Below, piece by piece: positions 18,336 through 27,177 of a DNA stretch of 64,000 bases; the stretch's first letter is position 1; each line of letters starts with the position of its first letter. The translations under genes were made by a program, and so were the position numbers. Below the pieces are notes generated by a model. It was given only the letters and a program-made list of their open reading frames with translations, had not been told where the DNA came from and searched no databases. The stretch is taken from positions 2,170,001-2,234,000 of the forward strand of contig NZ_FSRC01000001.1 of the NCBI RefSeq assembly GCF_900129785.1, in the 5' to 3' direction. This DNA comes from Algoriphagus halophilus. Lineage in GTDB: Bacteria > Bacteroidota > Bacteroidia > Cytophagales > Cyclobacteriaceae.

Positions 18336-19106
18336 TTACTTTAAATAAATATCATATACTTGATCTCCTTTAGAAGGATTGCCTGCCATACTATGATTTA
18401 AATTAATAATTTTCATATGACGATCCTCAAAATAAGGAATTGACATATCCGTCATTTTATTAAATTGAGAAATATAAAAATTAGGGTCTTTCCGAAAATT
18501 ATTGAAATTTAAGAATAACCGGTTTTTAGATTTGGTAGTATAATAAGCTAAAAAACTCCAAAATACTTCAATTGCAAATAATTTAGCAGAAGAAAAATAA
18601 GATTTACTACCCAAATAAGATTTTTCTTTACTCCAAGAATCAACAACTTCTTTATAAGGTCTATAAACCCAAATAAAATAAGATTCGGAATGAAATAATT
18701 TGAGAATTTTATAAAGTTTACCCATTTTACTACTATCTACAAAAAAAGTAGAATCTTTAAACTTATTAAAAATATAATAGTTATAATTTCGAATATAATC
18801 TAAATCATTTTTATTTAATTTATAAAAGAAATTAGACATTCTTACCTTAGAATAAAGATTAGGATTATAAGGAAAATCATGAATTAAATTATTATAAACA
18901 TTATAAGGACACTTATATACTGGTACACCACAACCGCAAGAAGTGTGTTCTGAAGGAACTTTCCGAGAATCATCATTATTTCTATAGATAAAAAATCGAA
19001 ACAATTCACCTAAGAATACAGCATTAGCACAATTAGAAAAAACATTTCCTATCAAAGTAGTACCAGATCTACTCGCTCCTCCTATAAATATTAATTTTTT
19101 CTTCAC
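18336..19106 (-). CDS. Sulfotransferase family protein (polysaccharide sulfotransferase candidate)
   Basis: 256 residues from GTG 19106. The PAPS 5'-phosphosulfate loop FIGGASRSGTTLIGN is at residues 7-21, and VDSSKMGKLYKIL and FIWVYRPYKEVVDSW resemble the 3'-phosphate-binding strand and helix. It is predicted to be cytoplasmic, with no signal peptide, and to transfer sulfate from PAPS to a sugar hydroxyl. PAPS genes cysC/D/N and the PAP phosphatase cysQ are in the same gene series. The start lies inside the end of the polymerase gene (38-bp overlap). Base composition is very AT-rich, like the next two genes upstream. Confidence 0.82.
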   Translation of the reverse strand: MKKKLIFIGGASRSGTTLIGNVFSNCANAVFLGELFRFFIYRNNDDSRKVPSEHTSCGCGVPVYKCPYNVYNNLIHDFPYNPNLYSKVRMSNFFYKLNKNDLDYIRNYNYYIFNKFKDSTFFVDSSKMGKLYKILKLFHSESYFIWVYRPYKEVVDSWSKEKSYLGSKSYFSSAKLFAIEVFWSFLAYYTTKSKNRLFLNFNNFRKDPNFYISQFNKMTDMSIPYFEDRHMKIINLNHSMAGNPSKGDQVYDIYLK

Positions 19107-20244
19107 TTTGAGAAATAAAATAAATTAGAAAATAAATAAACTGAATTGTATTATAAATAAATACATTATCCGAAATCAGAATTATTACAAATGTAAATGT
19201 AAACATAAACAATAACAAGAAATTATAACCAAAAAAATAAAAAAACTTAAGGTAATATATAAAAAATAAAACACCTAAAATAATACCAAATTCAACAAAA
19301 ATCTTTAAAATATCGGAATGCACTAAAGTCAAATTAGTAAAACTCAAAGAGGAAGTATAAATTGACAATTCACCAAGATTATAACCGAATAATGAAATTA
19401 CATTATATTCTTTAAAAAGATTATAATAAATTAAATAACGTCCTGCGCTAAATTGATTAGGAGAAACCATTAAATTATTATATATAAAATCATCATAAAC
19501 CCCATATCCAAAATTAATTATAATGAAATAAATAAAAAAAATAGATAAAAAATATAAAACTTTAAGGGATTTTAAATTAACTATTTTATAAATTTTAAAA
19601 TATGCTAAAAAAAGCATAAATAAAACAATAAAAATAGGCAATCTTTTACCGACTACTAACATCATGAAGATAGAAATAATTAAATAAGAATACTTTTTAT
19701 TATATATAAAATAAAGACAATACGGTATATATAAAAAACAGATTATTGACTCAGAAGCTGAATTAAATCCATGAGAAATAAAATTATTAAGATTATTTAG
19801 AATTAAAAAATCAAAATTATGAGTTAGAAAAGTAAATAAAATTAATATATAAAAACTGTAAATAATGAAAATCCTAGGAAAAGATTTAAAATAAGGGTGC
19901 ATACTGAAAAAATAAAGAATAGAAGAAAAGATCCCTGAGAAAACTAAGAAAAGTTCTTTAAAAGCCATAAATCCATCTTTATAATTTAAATTAGTCAAAG
20001 ATTTTAAGCAAATAAATAATAAAATTATCATAAAAAAACCCAAAAATGATTTTAAAAAACGAACATCAGAACAAGATAATGACGGTTTTCTTTTAATAAA
20101 AAGAATAGCAACAAATATAAATAAAAAATTCTTAAGGTATGACGAAAATCCCATATAAGGTATAAAAATAAAGAAAAAAATAGTAGAAATTTCAGCAATT
20201 GCTAATAACTTACTATATCTAGAATACACTGTTAAGGAAGTCAA
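19069..20244 (-). CDS. O-antigen/exopolysaccharide polymerase, Wzy-like
   Basis: 391 residues, almost entirely hydrophobic with about ten to twelve predicted membrane segments and no recognisable enzyme motif in the N-terminal half. A larger polar loop near residues 265-310 (NNLMVSPNQFSAGRYLIYYN, then VISLFGYNLGELS and LVHSDILKIFVEFGI) resembles the periplasmic loop of Wzy proteins. Position between the flippase and transferases supports Wzy. G+C is far below the flanking genes (many lines below 20%), common for laterally acquired polymerase genes. Sequence similarity is always weak in this class, so the call leans on topology and context. Confidence 0.75.
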   Translation of the reverse strand: MTSLTVYSRYSKLLAIAEISTIFFFIFIPYMGFSSYLKNFLFIFVAILFIKRKPSLSCSDVRFLKSFLGFFMIILLFICLKSLTNLNYKDGFMAFKELFLVFSGIFSSILYFFSMHPYFKSFPRIFIIYSFYILILFTFLTHNFDFLILNNLNNFISHGFNSASESIICFLYIPYCLYFIYNKKYSYLIISIFMMLVVGKRLPIFIVLFMLFLAYFKIYKIVNLKSLKVLYFLSIFFIYFIIINFGYGVYDDFIYNNLMVSPNQFSAGRYLIYYNLFKEYNVISLFGYNLGELSIYTSSLSFTNLTLVHSDILKIFVEFGIILGVLFFIYYLKFFYFFGYNFLLLFMFTFTFVIILISDNVFIYNTIQFIYFLIYFISQSEEKINIYRRSE

Positions 20245-20245
20245 C

Positions 20246-21484
20246 TTATATAAATTTAAATAGAACTATATTATATTTCTCTCTAAGTATTCGTAAATAA
20301 AAAATATTTATAATAAGTAAAGACATAGAAGATAATACGGTCAAAATAATAGCTAAATCTAATTGATTAACATGGAAATATAATGATAAATAACCAGACA
20401 ACAATATAATGAACGTGGAGATTAAATAATAAATACTTTGAAATCTTGCAACAGAATTAAGATTTCCAAAAATTTTAATCAAAGTAAATGTAGGTCCTGT
20501 AAGACCATTTAAAGCTTTTGATAAAAATAGAATAAAGGACAATACATAAAATAAATTAATAAATTTTTCCGGTATTAACAAAATATCGATTAGAAAGAAA
20601 ACTAAAAAATAGGAAAAAATTGGAAATAAAAACCCAAAAATAAAAAATAATTTTATTTGTTTTTTCAGAAACACTCTAAATTCAAATGAAAAATTTCTTA
20701 AATTAGAGTATACTGGGGCATTTGAAATATTTAATATTTGATATGGTAATTCAACTCCATTACTTAATTTTTTACAAATACTAAAAACTCCTAGAATATC
20801 ATTTGTGGTAAAAAAAGAAAATATATATGTAATTCCATGAGAATTAAAAGAGTTAGAAACTTCCAAAACACTTGCATTAAAATAAGTTCTTATAACAGAA
20901 AAAGGTATTATTGATGGAGAAACTAGTATTAATTGTTTATACCACGAAAAAACTAATTTTACAACAATTATAAAATTTATAAAATAAGAAATAAAAAAAA
21001 TAAACGGTAAGTGACTTGACCCAACAAATATAATTAATAAAAATTGAATTAAAAGAAAAAATGAATTGGTAAATAATAGATACAAACCTACCTTATTATC
21101 TCTTCTGAGTAACTCAGAAAACACAAACGAAAGTGAAAACAAGTGTGCAGAAATCACAACATAGAAGGGAATTTTTAACGAGATATATAAAATTATATTT
21201 AAAAAAAATTGAAATATATTAATGAAATAAAAATATGAGAATTTTTTACGTATTAAATCTACATCGTTCATATCTACCCTTAATATCATAGTATCAAAAC
21301 CAAACTTAAGAAATATTGAATATATTGCGATAAATGAAAAAAAATATGAAAATTCTCCATACTTAGAAACACCACCATCATAGTTAGTCATATAATAAAG
21401 TATTAAATAACTTAAACCTATACTTGATAGTCTAATTATTAGAAGAACTAATTTTTTTTCAAAAAATTCGCCTTTTGATCTCAT
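20246..21484 (-). CDS. Polysaccharide flippase, Wzx-like (MATE/MOP superfamily)
   Basis: 412 residues with about twelve predicted membrane helices. The arrangement LRLSSIGLSYLILYYMTNY at the N-terminus followed by YGEFSYFFSFIAIYS is typical of Wzx/RfbX proteins, which flip undecaprenyl-PP-linked repeat units across the inner membrane. It begins the very AT-rich block and ends 1 bp before the polymerase start. Length is normal. No charged catalytic residues are expected in this family. Confidence 0.82.
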   Translation of the reverse strand: MRSKGEFFEKKLVLLIIRLSSIGLSYLILYYMTNYDGGVSKYGEFSYFFSFIAIYSIFLKFGFDTMILRVDMNDVDLIRKKFSYFYFINIFQFFLNIILYISLKIPFYVVISAHLFSLSFVFSELLRRDNKVGLYLLFTNSFFLLIQFLLIIFVGSSHLPFIFFISYFINFIIVVKLVFSWYKQLILVSPSIIPFSVIRTYFNASVLEVSNSFNSHGITYIFSFFTTNDILGVFSICKKLSNGVELPYQILNISNAPVYSNLRNFSFEFRVFLKKQIKLFFIFGFLFPIFSYFLVFFLIDILLIPEKFINLFYVLSFILFLSKALNGLTGPTFTLIKIFGNLNSVARFQSIYYLISTFIILLSGYLSLYFHVNQLDLAIILTVLSSMSLLIINIFYLRILREKYNIVLFKFI

Positions 21485-21546
21485 TAATTTTCGAAATAAA
21501 ATTTCAATATTTTTTTATTAGAATAATATTATACTACCAAAAAAAT

Positions 21547-22341
21547 TCATTTCTTCTTATTCAAATTTATCTCTAACAAAAAAGTTATAAAATATGGATT
21601 TAATAAATCAATTTTATTATAGTTTATTATATGATTATTAGGCCATTGTAACATATGCCCATTCATCGCTAATATCACACCATGAGCTGCTGCAGTATCC
21701 CACTCCATTGTAGGGGCAAACCGAGGATAAACCTGAGCTTTTCCTTCAGCGACCAACATAAATTTCAGTGAAGAGCCCATAGAAATCACTTCTACTCCAG
21801 GGTATTGATCGATAAAATCTTGAGTTTCGGGACTAAGATGGGAGCGACTGGCAACAATTGTTTTAACTTCTGAAGAAAATCTTTTTTTCAATTGAAAGGC
21901 AGTGGCAGACCCTTCTTGTTTCCAAGCTCCCTCCTCTTTATTACCCCAATACAACCATCCCAAAACAGGTGCATAAACGACACCTAGTATAGGCTGCCCT
22001 TCATGAATTAAAGCAATATTTACCGTAAACTCTCCATTCTTTTTAATAAACTCTTTGGTTCCATCCAGTGGATCTACCATCCAAAAATAATCCCAAACTT
22101 TTCTTACTTCGTAGGGAATGTCCTTTCCCTCTTCAGATAAAATAGGAAGTCCCGTTTTTTCGAGAAAGTTTTCAATTACTTGATGCGCTGCTTGATCTGC
22201 TTTGGTGAGTGGAGAATTATCACCTTTCATTTCAACACCAAAATCAGCCGAATTGTAGATTTCAAGAATTGCTTTGCCTGCGACTACAGAAGCTTCTTTG
22301 GCAAGAGAGGTAAGTTGTTTTATGTTGATTTTTGAATTCAA
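21547..22341 (-). CDS. cysQ: 3'(2'),5'-bisphosphate nucleotidase CysQ
   Basis: 264 residues of the inositol-monophosphatase superfamily. Metal-binding motifs: LSEEGKDIP, DPLDGTKEF (about residues 91-99) and the C-terminal EWDTAAAHGV. CysQ hydrolyses PAP, the by-product of sulfotransfer, to AMP and phosphate, relieving product inhibition. It lies between the sulfate-activation genes and the flippase, in the same direction, which fits a role in sulfation rather than only in cysteine synthesis. Start ATG 22341. Base composition returns to the locus average here. Confidence 0.93.
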   Translation of the reverse strand: MNSKINIKQLTSLAKEASVVAGKAILEIYNSADFGVEMKGDNSPLTKADQAAHQVIENFLEKTGLPILSEEGKDIPYEVRKVWDYFWMVDPLDGTKEFIKKNGEFTVNIALIHEGQPILGVVYAPVLGWLYWGNKEEGAWKQEGSATAFQLKKRFSSEVKTIVASRSHLSPETQDFIDQYPGVEVISMGSSLKFMLVAEGKAQVYPRFAPTMEWDTAAAHGVILAMNGHMLQWPNNHIINYNKIDLLNPYFITFLLEINLNKKK

Positions 22342-22359
22342 TGCTGTCTTATTAATCCT

Positions 22360-22396
22360 CCTTAGCCCCCTTTGAAAAAGGGGGAATTGATTGGGA
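22360..22396. repeat. REP-like palindromic intergenic element, copy 1
   Basis: Core CCCCCTTTGAAAAAGGGGG (22366-22384) is a near-perfect inverted repeat, flanked by AATCCTCC on the left and AATTGAT on the right. A related element lies at 29268-29302. It sits inside the cys gene series, between cysN and cysQ. Confidence 0.6.
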
Positions 22397-22463
22397 GTAA
22401 ATTTGTATTCTATTTGTAAATTGTAAATAAATATCTTGACTCTAGGATCTAAAATCTTGACTC

Positions 22464-23723
22464 TTAGATTATCATTCCAGCTCCGACCGTCTCATTTGTA
22501 TTTGGATCAATTAGGATAATGGAACCGGTTTGTCTATTTTTACTATAGGAGTCAAAGAAAACAGGTTGTGCTGTTCGTATAGAAATTCTTGCAATGTCAT
22601 TCATACCTATCTTCTGAATATTTTCTATTCTATGTAGTGTATTCACATCGACTTTATATTGAATATCCTTTACCATGGCCTGGCACTCCTTCGTAGTATG
22701 CTTCACAATCAACTTGGTTCTATTTTGAAGGGACTTTTGATTCATCCAACAAACCATCACTTCTAAATCTTGCTCGACTTTCGGTTGATTATTAGGTCTA
22801 ACTATCATATCCCCTCTACTGATATCTATCTCATCTTCAAGTGTCATAGTGACTGACATTGGAGCATAGGCCTCATCAATGGCTTCCCCATTCAGTTCTA
22901 TACTTTCAACCTTGGAAGTAAATCCAGAAGGTAAAATCTTCACTTCATCACCTGGCTTAAAAATTCCTCCATCTATTCTACCTGCATACCCCCTAAAATC
23001 CTGGAAATCCAAGGTATGGGGACGAATTACCATTTGCACAGGAAATCTGCAATCTATATGGTTGAAATCAGAGGCTATATGAACATGTTCTAAATGATAC
23101 AATAAAGTGGAGCCTTCATACCAATGCATGTTCTCAGATCTGTCTACAACATTATCTCCTTTCAAAGCAGAAATGGGTACAAATTGAACATCTTTGATAT
23201 CCAACTTGGATGAAAAAGCCTCATAATCTGCAACAATTTTGTTATAGACATCTTCAGAATAATCTACCAAATCCATTTTGTTCACACAAACTACCACATG
23301 TGGGATATTCAAAAGCGAGGCGATGAAAGAGTGCCTATAAGTTTGTTCTAATAAACCCTTACGTGCATCTACCAAAATAATGGCAAGGTTAGCAGTGGAT
23401 GCTCCCGTTACCATATTTCGAGTGTATTGAGTATGACCAGGAGTATCTGCTATGATAAATTTCCTCTTAGGGGTGGCAAAGTATCGGTAGGCTACATCAA
23501 TAGTGATTCCCTGTTCTCTTTCGGACTTTAATCCATCAGTGAGAAGTGATAGGTCTACATAATCAAAGCCTTTTTTTTCAGAAGAAGACTTTACAGCCTC
23601 AATTTGATCCTCAAAAATTGATTTGGAATCGAATAGAAGTCTTCCGATTAATGTGCTTTTCCCATCATCTACTGAGCCTGCGGTAGTAAATCGAAGTAAT
23701 TGATTGTTTTCTTGTATAGACAT
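22464..23723 (-). CDS. cysN: Sulfate adenylyltransferase subunit 1 (GTPase) CysN
   Basis: 419 residues. Translation-factor-type GTPase motifs: G1 GSVDDGKSTLIGRL (about 16-29), G3 DTPGHTQY, G4 NKMD. Beta-barrel domains follow. CysN couples GTP hydrolysis to adenosine-5'-phosphosulfate synthesis by CysD. The length shows a CysN without a fused CysC kinase domain, consistent with the separate cysC gene at 24805. The short spacer to cysD (154 bp) contains degenerate repeats. Confidence 0.95.
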   Translation of the reverse strand: MSIQENNQLLRFTTAGSVDDGKSTLIGRLLFDSKSIFEDQIEAVKSSSEKKGFDYVDLSLLTDGLKSEREQGITIDVAYRYFATPKRKFIIADTPGHTQYTRNMVTGASTANLAIILVDARKGLLEQTYRHSFIASLLNIPHVVVCVNKMDLVDYSEDVYNKIVADYEAFSSKLDIKDVQFVPISALKGDNVVDRSENMHWYEGSTLLYHLEHVHIASDFNHIDCRFPVQMVIRPHTLDFQDFRGYAGRIDGGIFKPGDEVKILPSGFTSKVESIELNGEAIDEAYAPMSVTMTLEDEIDISRGDMIVRPNNQPKVEQDLEVMVCWMNQKSLQNRTKLIVKHTTKECQAMVKDIQYKVDVNTLHRIENIQKIGMNDIARISIRTAQPVFFDSYSKNRQTGSIILIDPNTNETVGAGMII

Positions 23724-23802
23724 TATTATGAATTCTTATTGATCAATTGAATTTGTTGTCATTGCAAACGCAGAGAGAAATATTATTTTTATTTAAACTT
23801 AC

Positions 23803-23877
23803 AAATAGATTTCTCTTTGTACCTCGTCTAAATGACTATAAAATCTAGATACTAAATACTATGTACTAGATACTATT
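23803..23877. repeat. Degenerate TAGATACTA/AAATACTA repeat between cysD and cysN
   Basis: A stretch built from repeated ACTATAAAAT, TAGATACTA, AATACTATG and TAGATACTA units directly abuts the cysD stop codon. No gene or terminator is visible in it. Function unknown. Confidence 0.4.
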
Positions 23878-24783
23878 CTAAAAATACCCCGCCTTCTTTC
23901 TATCTTCCATAGCGGTTTCTCCTCGTTTATCATCAGCCCTTGTCCCACGCTCTGTAGTCCTAGTTGTTGCAACCTCTTCAATGATCAATTCAAGAGTATC
24001 TGCATTCGAAAGAACAGCTCCTGTAATAGGCATATCTCCACAAGTTCTATAACGAACAACCAATTTCTGAATCTCTTCCCCTTCTTTCAATGGCAAATAT
24101 TCTGACTTCGCTAAAATCACTTCATCACGTACCACACATTCTCTTTCGTGAGAGAAGTACAAGGATGGCAAAGCAATATTCTCTTCCTTGATGTACTGCC
24201 AAACATCCATTTCTGTCCAGTTAGAAATTGGAAAAACCCTAAAATGTTCCCCATGATGCTTTCTACCATTAAACAAATTCCAAAGCTCAGGTCTTTGGTT
24301 TTTAGGATCCCACTGACCAAATTCATCTCTATGGGAAAAGAAACGCTCCTTCGCTCTAGCCTTTTCTTCATCTCTTCGGGCACCGCCCATAGCAGCATCA
24401 ATTTTCAAATCCTCTAAAGTATCTAATAAAGTTATCGTCTGAAGTGAATTTCTACTAGCATTTACCCCAGTCTCTTCTCTAACTCTCCCTTTGTCAATAC
24501 TTTCTTGCACTGACCCCACTACTAATTGTACTCCCAATTCTTTAACCAAAGCATCCCGAAATTCCAAGGTTTCTGGGAAGTTATGACCGGTATCAATGTG
24601 AACTAATGGAAATGGAATTTTTGCAGGATAAAATGCCTTTTTGGCAAGGTGCGCCAAGAGAATACTATCTTTTCCTCCTGAAAATAGTAGAGCCGGCTTC
24701 TCAAACTGAGAAACAACTTCGCGTATGATGAAAATTGCCTCTGCTTCCAGTTCTTTTAAATGTGATAAATAGTATTGTCCCAT
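23878..24783 (-). CDS. cysD: Sulfate adenylyltransferase subunit 2 CysD
   Basis: 301 residues. PP-loop ATP pyrophosphatase motif LLFSGGKDSILLAHLA (about 33-48), GGARRDEEKARAKER, and the conserved C-terminal RTTERGTRADDKRGETAMEDRKK region. It catalyses ATP plus sulfate to APS with CysN. ATG start 24783, 21 bp after the cysC stop. No sulfite reductase or PAPS reductase gene is found in the window. Confidence 0.96.
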   Translation of the reverse strand: MGQYYLSHLKELEAEAIFIIREVVSQFEKPALLFSGGKDSILLAHLAKKAFYPAKIPFPLVHIDTGHNFPETLEFRDALVKELGVQLVVGSVQESIDKGRVREETGVNASRNSLQTITLLDTLEDLKIDAAMGGARRDEEKARAKERFFSHRDEFGQWDPKNQRPELWNLFNGRKHHGEHFRVFPISNWTEMDVWQYIKEENIALPSLYFSHERECVVRDEVILAKSEYLPLKEGEEIQKLVVRYRTCGDMPITGAVLSNADTLELIIEEVATTRTTERGTRADDKRGETAMEDRKKAGYF

Positions 24784-24804
24784 TGTTTATTTCTGGATTG
24801 TGGA

Positions 24805-25398
24805 TTAATGGCAAATGTTTGCCGAAATTGTTTTGATTACTTTTTGAACAGAATCTTTCAATTCTTCTTGATCAGAATGCACATGAACCGCTGGGTTTAA
24901 GGGCTCTTCATAAGGAGAATCAATTCCTGTAAAGTTTTTGATAATACCTTTTCTTGCCTTAGCATATAGCCCTTTTACATCCCGTTTTTCACAAACCTCA
25001 ATAGGACAGTCCACAAATACTTCCAAGAAGTTTTCTTCCCCGACCAATTTTGCTATCATCTCTCTTTCCTCCCGAAAAGGAGAAATAAATGCGGAAACAA
25101 CTAAGAGCCCTGCATTCATCATCAACTTAGCCACCTCTGCGATTCTTCGAATATTTTCAATTCTATCTTCATCCGAAAAGCCTAAATCTTTATTCAGACC
25201 GGTTCTAATATTATCCCCATCTAACAAATAGGTCATATAACCGTCCTCAAAAAGTTGGGTTTCTACTGCATTTGCCAATGTTGATTTTCCCGAACCTGAT
25301 AAGCCAGTAAACCAAATCAACTTTGGTTGTTGCTTCAAGCGCTCTTTTCTCTGTTGTCCTGAAATTTTAAATACAGTAGGATGTATATGGTTTTCCAT
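24805..25398 (-). CDS. cysC: Adenylylsulfate kinase CysC
   Basis: 197 residues. P-loop FTGLSGSGKSTLANA (about 30-44), DGDNIRTGLNKDLGFS substrate motif, RIAEVAKLM and FISPFREERE. It phosphorylates APS to PAPS, the sulfate donor for the downstream sulfotransferase. Starts one base after the permease stop. Length is typical of stand-alone CysC. Confidence 0.96.
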   Translation of the reverse strand: MENHIHPTVFKISGQQRKERLKQQPKLIWFTGLSGSGKSTLANAVETQLFEDGYMTYLLDGDNIRTGLNKDLGFSDEDRIENIRRIAEVAKLMMNAGLLVVSAFISPFREEREMIAKLVGEENFLEVFVDCPIEVCEKRDVKGLYAKARKGIIKNFTGIDSPYEEPLNPAVHVHSDQEELKDSVQKVIKTISANICH

Positions 25399-25399
25399 A

Positions 25400-27157
25400 T
25401 TAGAAATAATATAAATATATAAAACTGATCACTATACTGGAGTAGATGATAGTTAATGGCAAGCCTATTCTTGTATAGTCAGAGAATTTATAGTTCCCTG
25501 GTCCTAATACCATCAAATTCGTTTGATAGCCAATTGGAGTCATAAAGTCTGCAGAAGCAGCAAAGGCTATGGCAATAAAATAAGGGGTTAAATTTTCTCC
25601 AAGACCTAAACCCATTTCATAGGCCACCGGAAACATAATAGATACTGCTGCAGCATTAGTAATCAAAGTTGTTAAACCTAAAGTCAGTAAAAACAAAATA
25701 CTTATTTCACCAATAGGACTCAATCGTGGAAATATTCCAGAGATTTGCTGAACTAAAAATGAAGCCGAACCTGATTTTTGGATTGCCACTCCTACAGCTA
25801 AGGCTGAAACCAAAATTATCAAAAGATCCACATCTATGGCAGATTTAATCTGATTCAGATTAATTACTTTAGACAAAGTCATTACTAAAATCCCAATAAA
25901 GGCAGCAAGAAATAAATCTATGAATCCAAAAATACCAATCAATAGTATTCCAATTGAGAGTATGCTCGGTAAAGTCTTTTTAAATGACAGATCAGTTTGA
26001 ACCTCGCCTGATTTGGATAGCACAATCAAGTCCCTAATAGAAATTACTCTGGAAAAATCCTTAGAACAAAGAAGTAATAATAAATCACCCTCCTTCAATT
26101 TAATCTCACCAAGATTCTCTTTTACTTTTTCCCCTTTTCTATAAACCGAAATTACTGAGGCCTTATATTTGTCTCGAAATCCTAAATCTTTTAGGGACAC
26201 ACCTACCAAATCACTTCCTGATGGAATTACAGCTTCTGTCAATGCCGAGAAGCCATTGCTTACTAGGTGTGTTGTTTCAGGAAGTTCCAATCCATTATTA
26301 TCATTGATTAAATCTAAAATAGAATGTGTATTCCCTGCAAAAAAAAGCACATCATCGGCATGAATTATTCGATCAGAGGATACTGCAGCAATGCTTCTTT
26401 CTCCTCTTTTGATTTCAACCAAAAACAAATCCTTTAAATGCCTTAACCCTGCCTCTTCTATGGTTTTTCCAATCAAAGCTGAGCTTGAATTTACTTTGGT
26501 TTCCACTAAATACTCATTGAGATGCTCCAACAAACTTTCTTTTTTTGTGGTGGTGTTTGGCAATAACTTTTCAGAAAAAAAGGCCAAATAGCTTAATCCC
26601 AAAACGGTAACTATTCCTCCTAAAAATAAGAAATCAGAGTAGTTTAGAGAAGGAAGTCCTGATTGAACAATCAACCCATTTAAGACCAAATTGGTGGAAG
26701 TACCAACTATCGTGATCATCCCACCTAATATGGTTGCGAAAGAAAGTGGAATCAAGAATTTTGATGCAGAATACCCGTTGCTTTCTGACCAGTTCTTAAC
26801 GTAGGGGATCATAAATGCCACCACAGGAGTATTATTAAGCATACTGGACAATCCTGAAACTGTTAACATCATCCTCAATCGAAACTGAAAAGGTGAAAGC
26901 ATCTTATTGAAAAGGGTGTAAAAAAAGCCTTTTCCAAGATTTTGCTGAATTCCAGAAGTAAGAATTATCAGTAAGAAAATTAAGATAATTTGCTTATTAG
27001 CTAGTCCTAGTAAAAAATCCTCTATAGAAATCACTTTTAAAATTACAAAAGCAAAAACTACAAGCACAAATGCCAAAGAAGGTTTTAGCCAGTTTTTGTA
27101 AAGGGTGATGACTAACCCAGTTACCAAACAAATCGTACTAAAAATTTGGATTGACAA
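25400..27157 (-). CDS. SLC13/DASS-family permease with two RCK-C (TrkA-C) domains, likely sulfate importer
   Basis: 585 residues. Membrane helices in about 1-190 and 400-585 flank two soluble RCK-C-like segments (about 205-285 and 300-385). Transport signatures include SSMLNNTPVVAFMIP and the C-terminal LTTLITNAAAVSIMFPVA pair of hairpins. Members of this family import sulfate, dicarboxylates or other anions with sodium. Position directly before cysC-cysD-cysN points to sulfate. The only usable start is TTG 27157 (no in-frame ATG before the first helix), 20 bp after the upstream stop. Confidence 0.88.
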   Translation of the reverse strand: MSIQIFSTICLVTGLVITLYKNWLKPSLAFVLVVFAFVILKVISIEDFLLGLANKQIILIFLLIILTSGIQQNLGKGFFYTLFNKMLSPFQFRLRMMLTVSGLSSMLNNTPVVAFMIPYVKNWSESNGYSASKFLIPLSFATILGGMITIVGTSTNLVLNGLIVQSGLPSLNYSDFLFLGGIVTVLGLSYLAFFSEKLLPNTTTKKESLLEHLNEYLVETKVNSSSALIGKTIEEAGLRHLKDLFLVEIKRGERSIAAVSSDRIIHADDVLFFAGNTHSILDLINDNNGLELPETTHLVSNGFSALTEAVIPSGSDLVGVSLKDLGFRDKYKASVISVYRKGEKVKENLGEIKLKEGDLLLLLCSKDFSRVISIRDLIVLSKSGEVQTDLSFKKTLPSILSIGILLIGIFGFIDLFLAAFIGILVMTLSKVINLNQIKSAIDVDLLIILVSALAVGVAIQKSGSASFLVQQISGIFPRLSPIGEISILFLLTLGLTTLITNAAAVSIMFPVAYEMGLGLGENLTPYFIAIAFAASADFMTPIGYQTNLMVLGPGNYKFSDYTRIGLPLTIIYSSIVISFIYLYYF

Positions 27158-27177
27158 AAAAAATAAATTAATAACTT

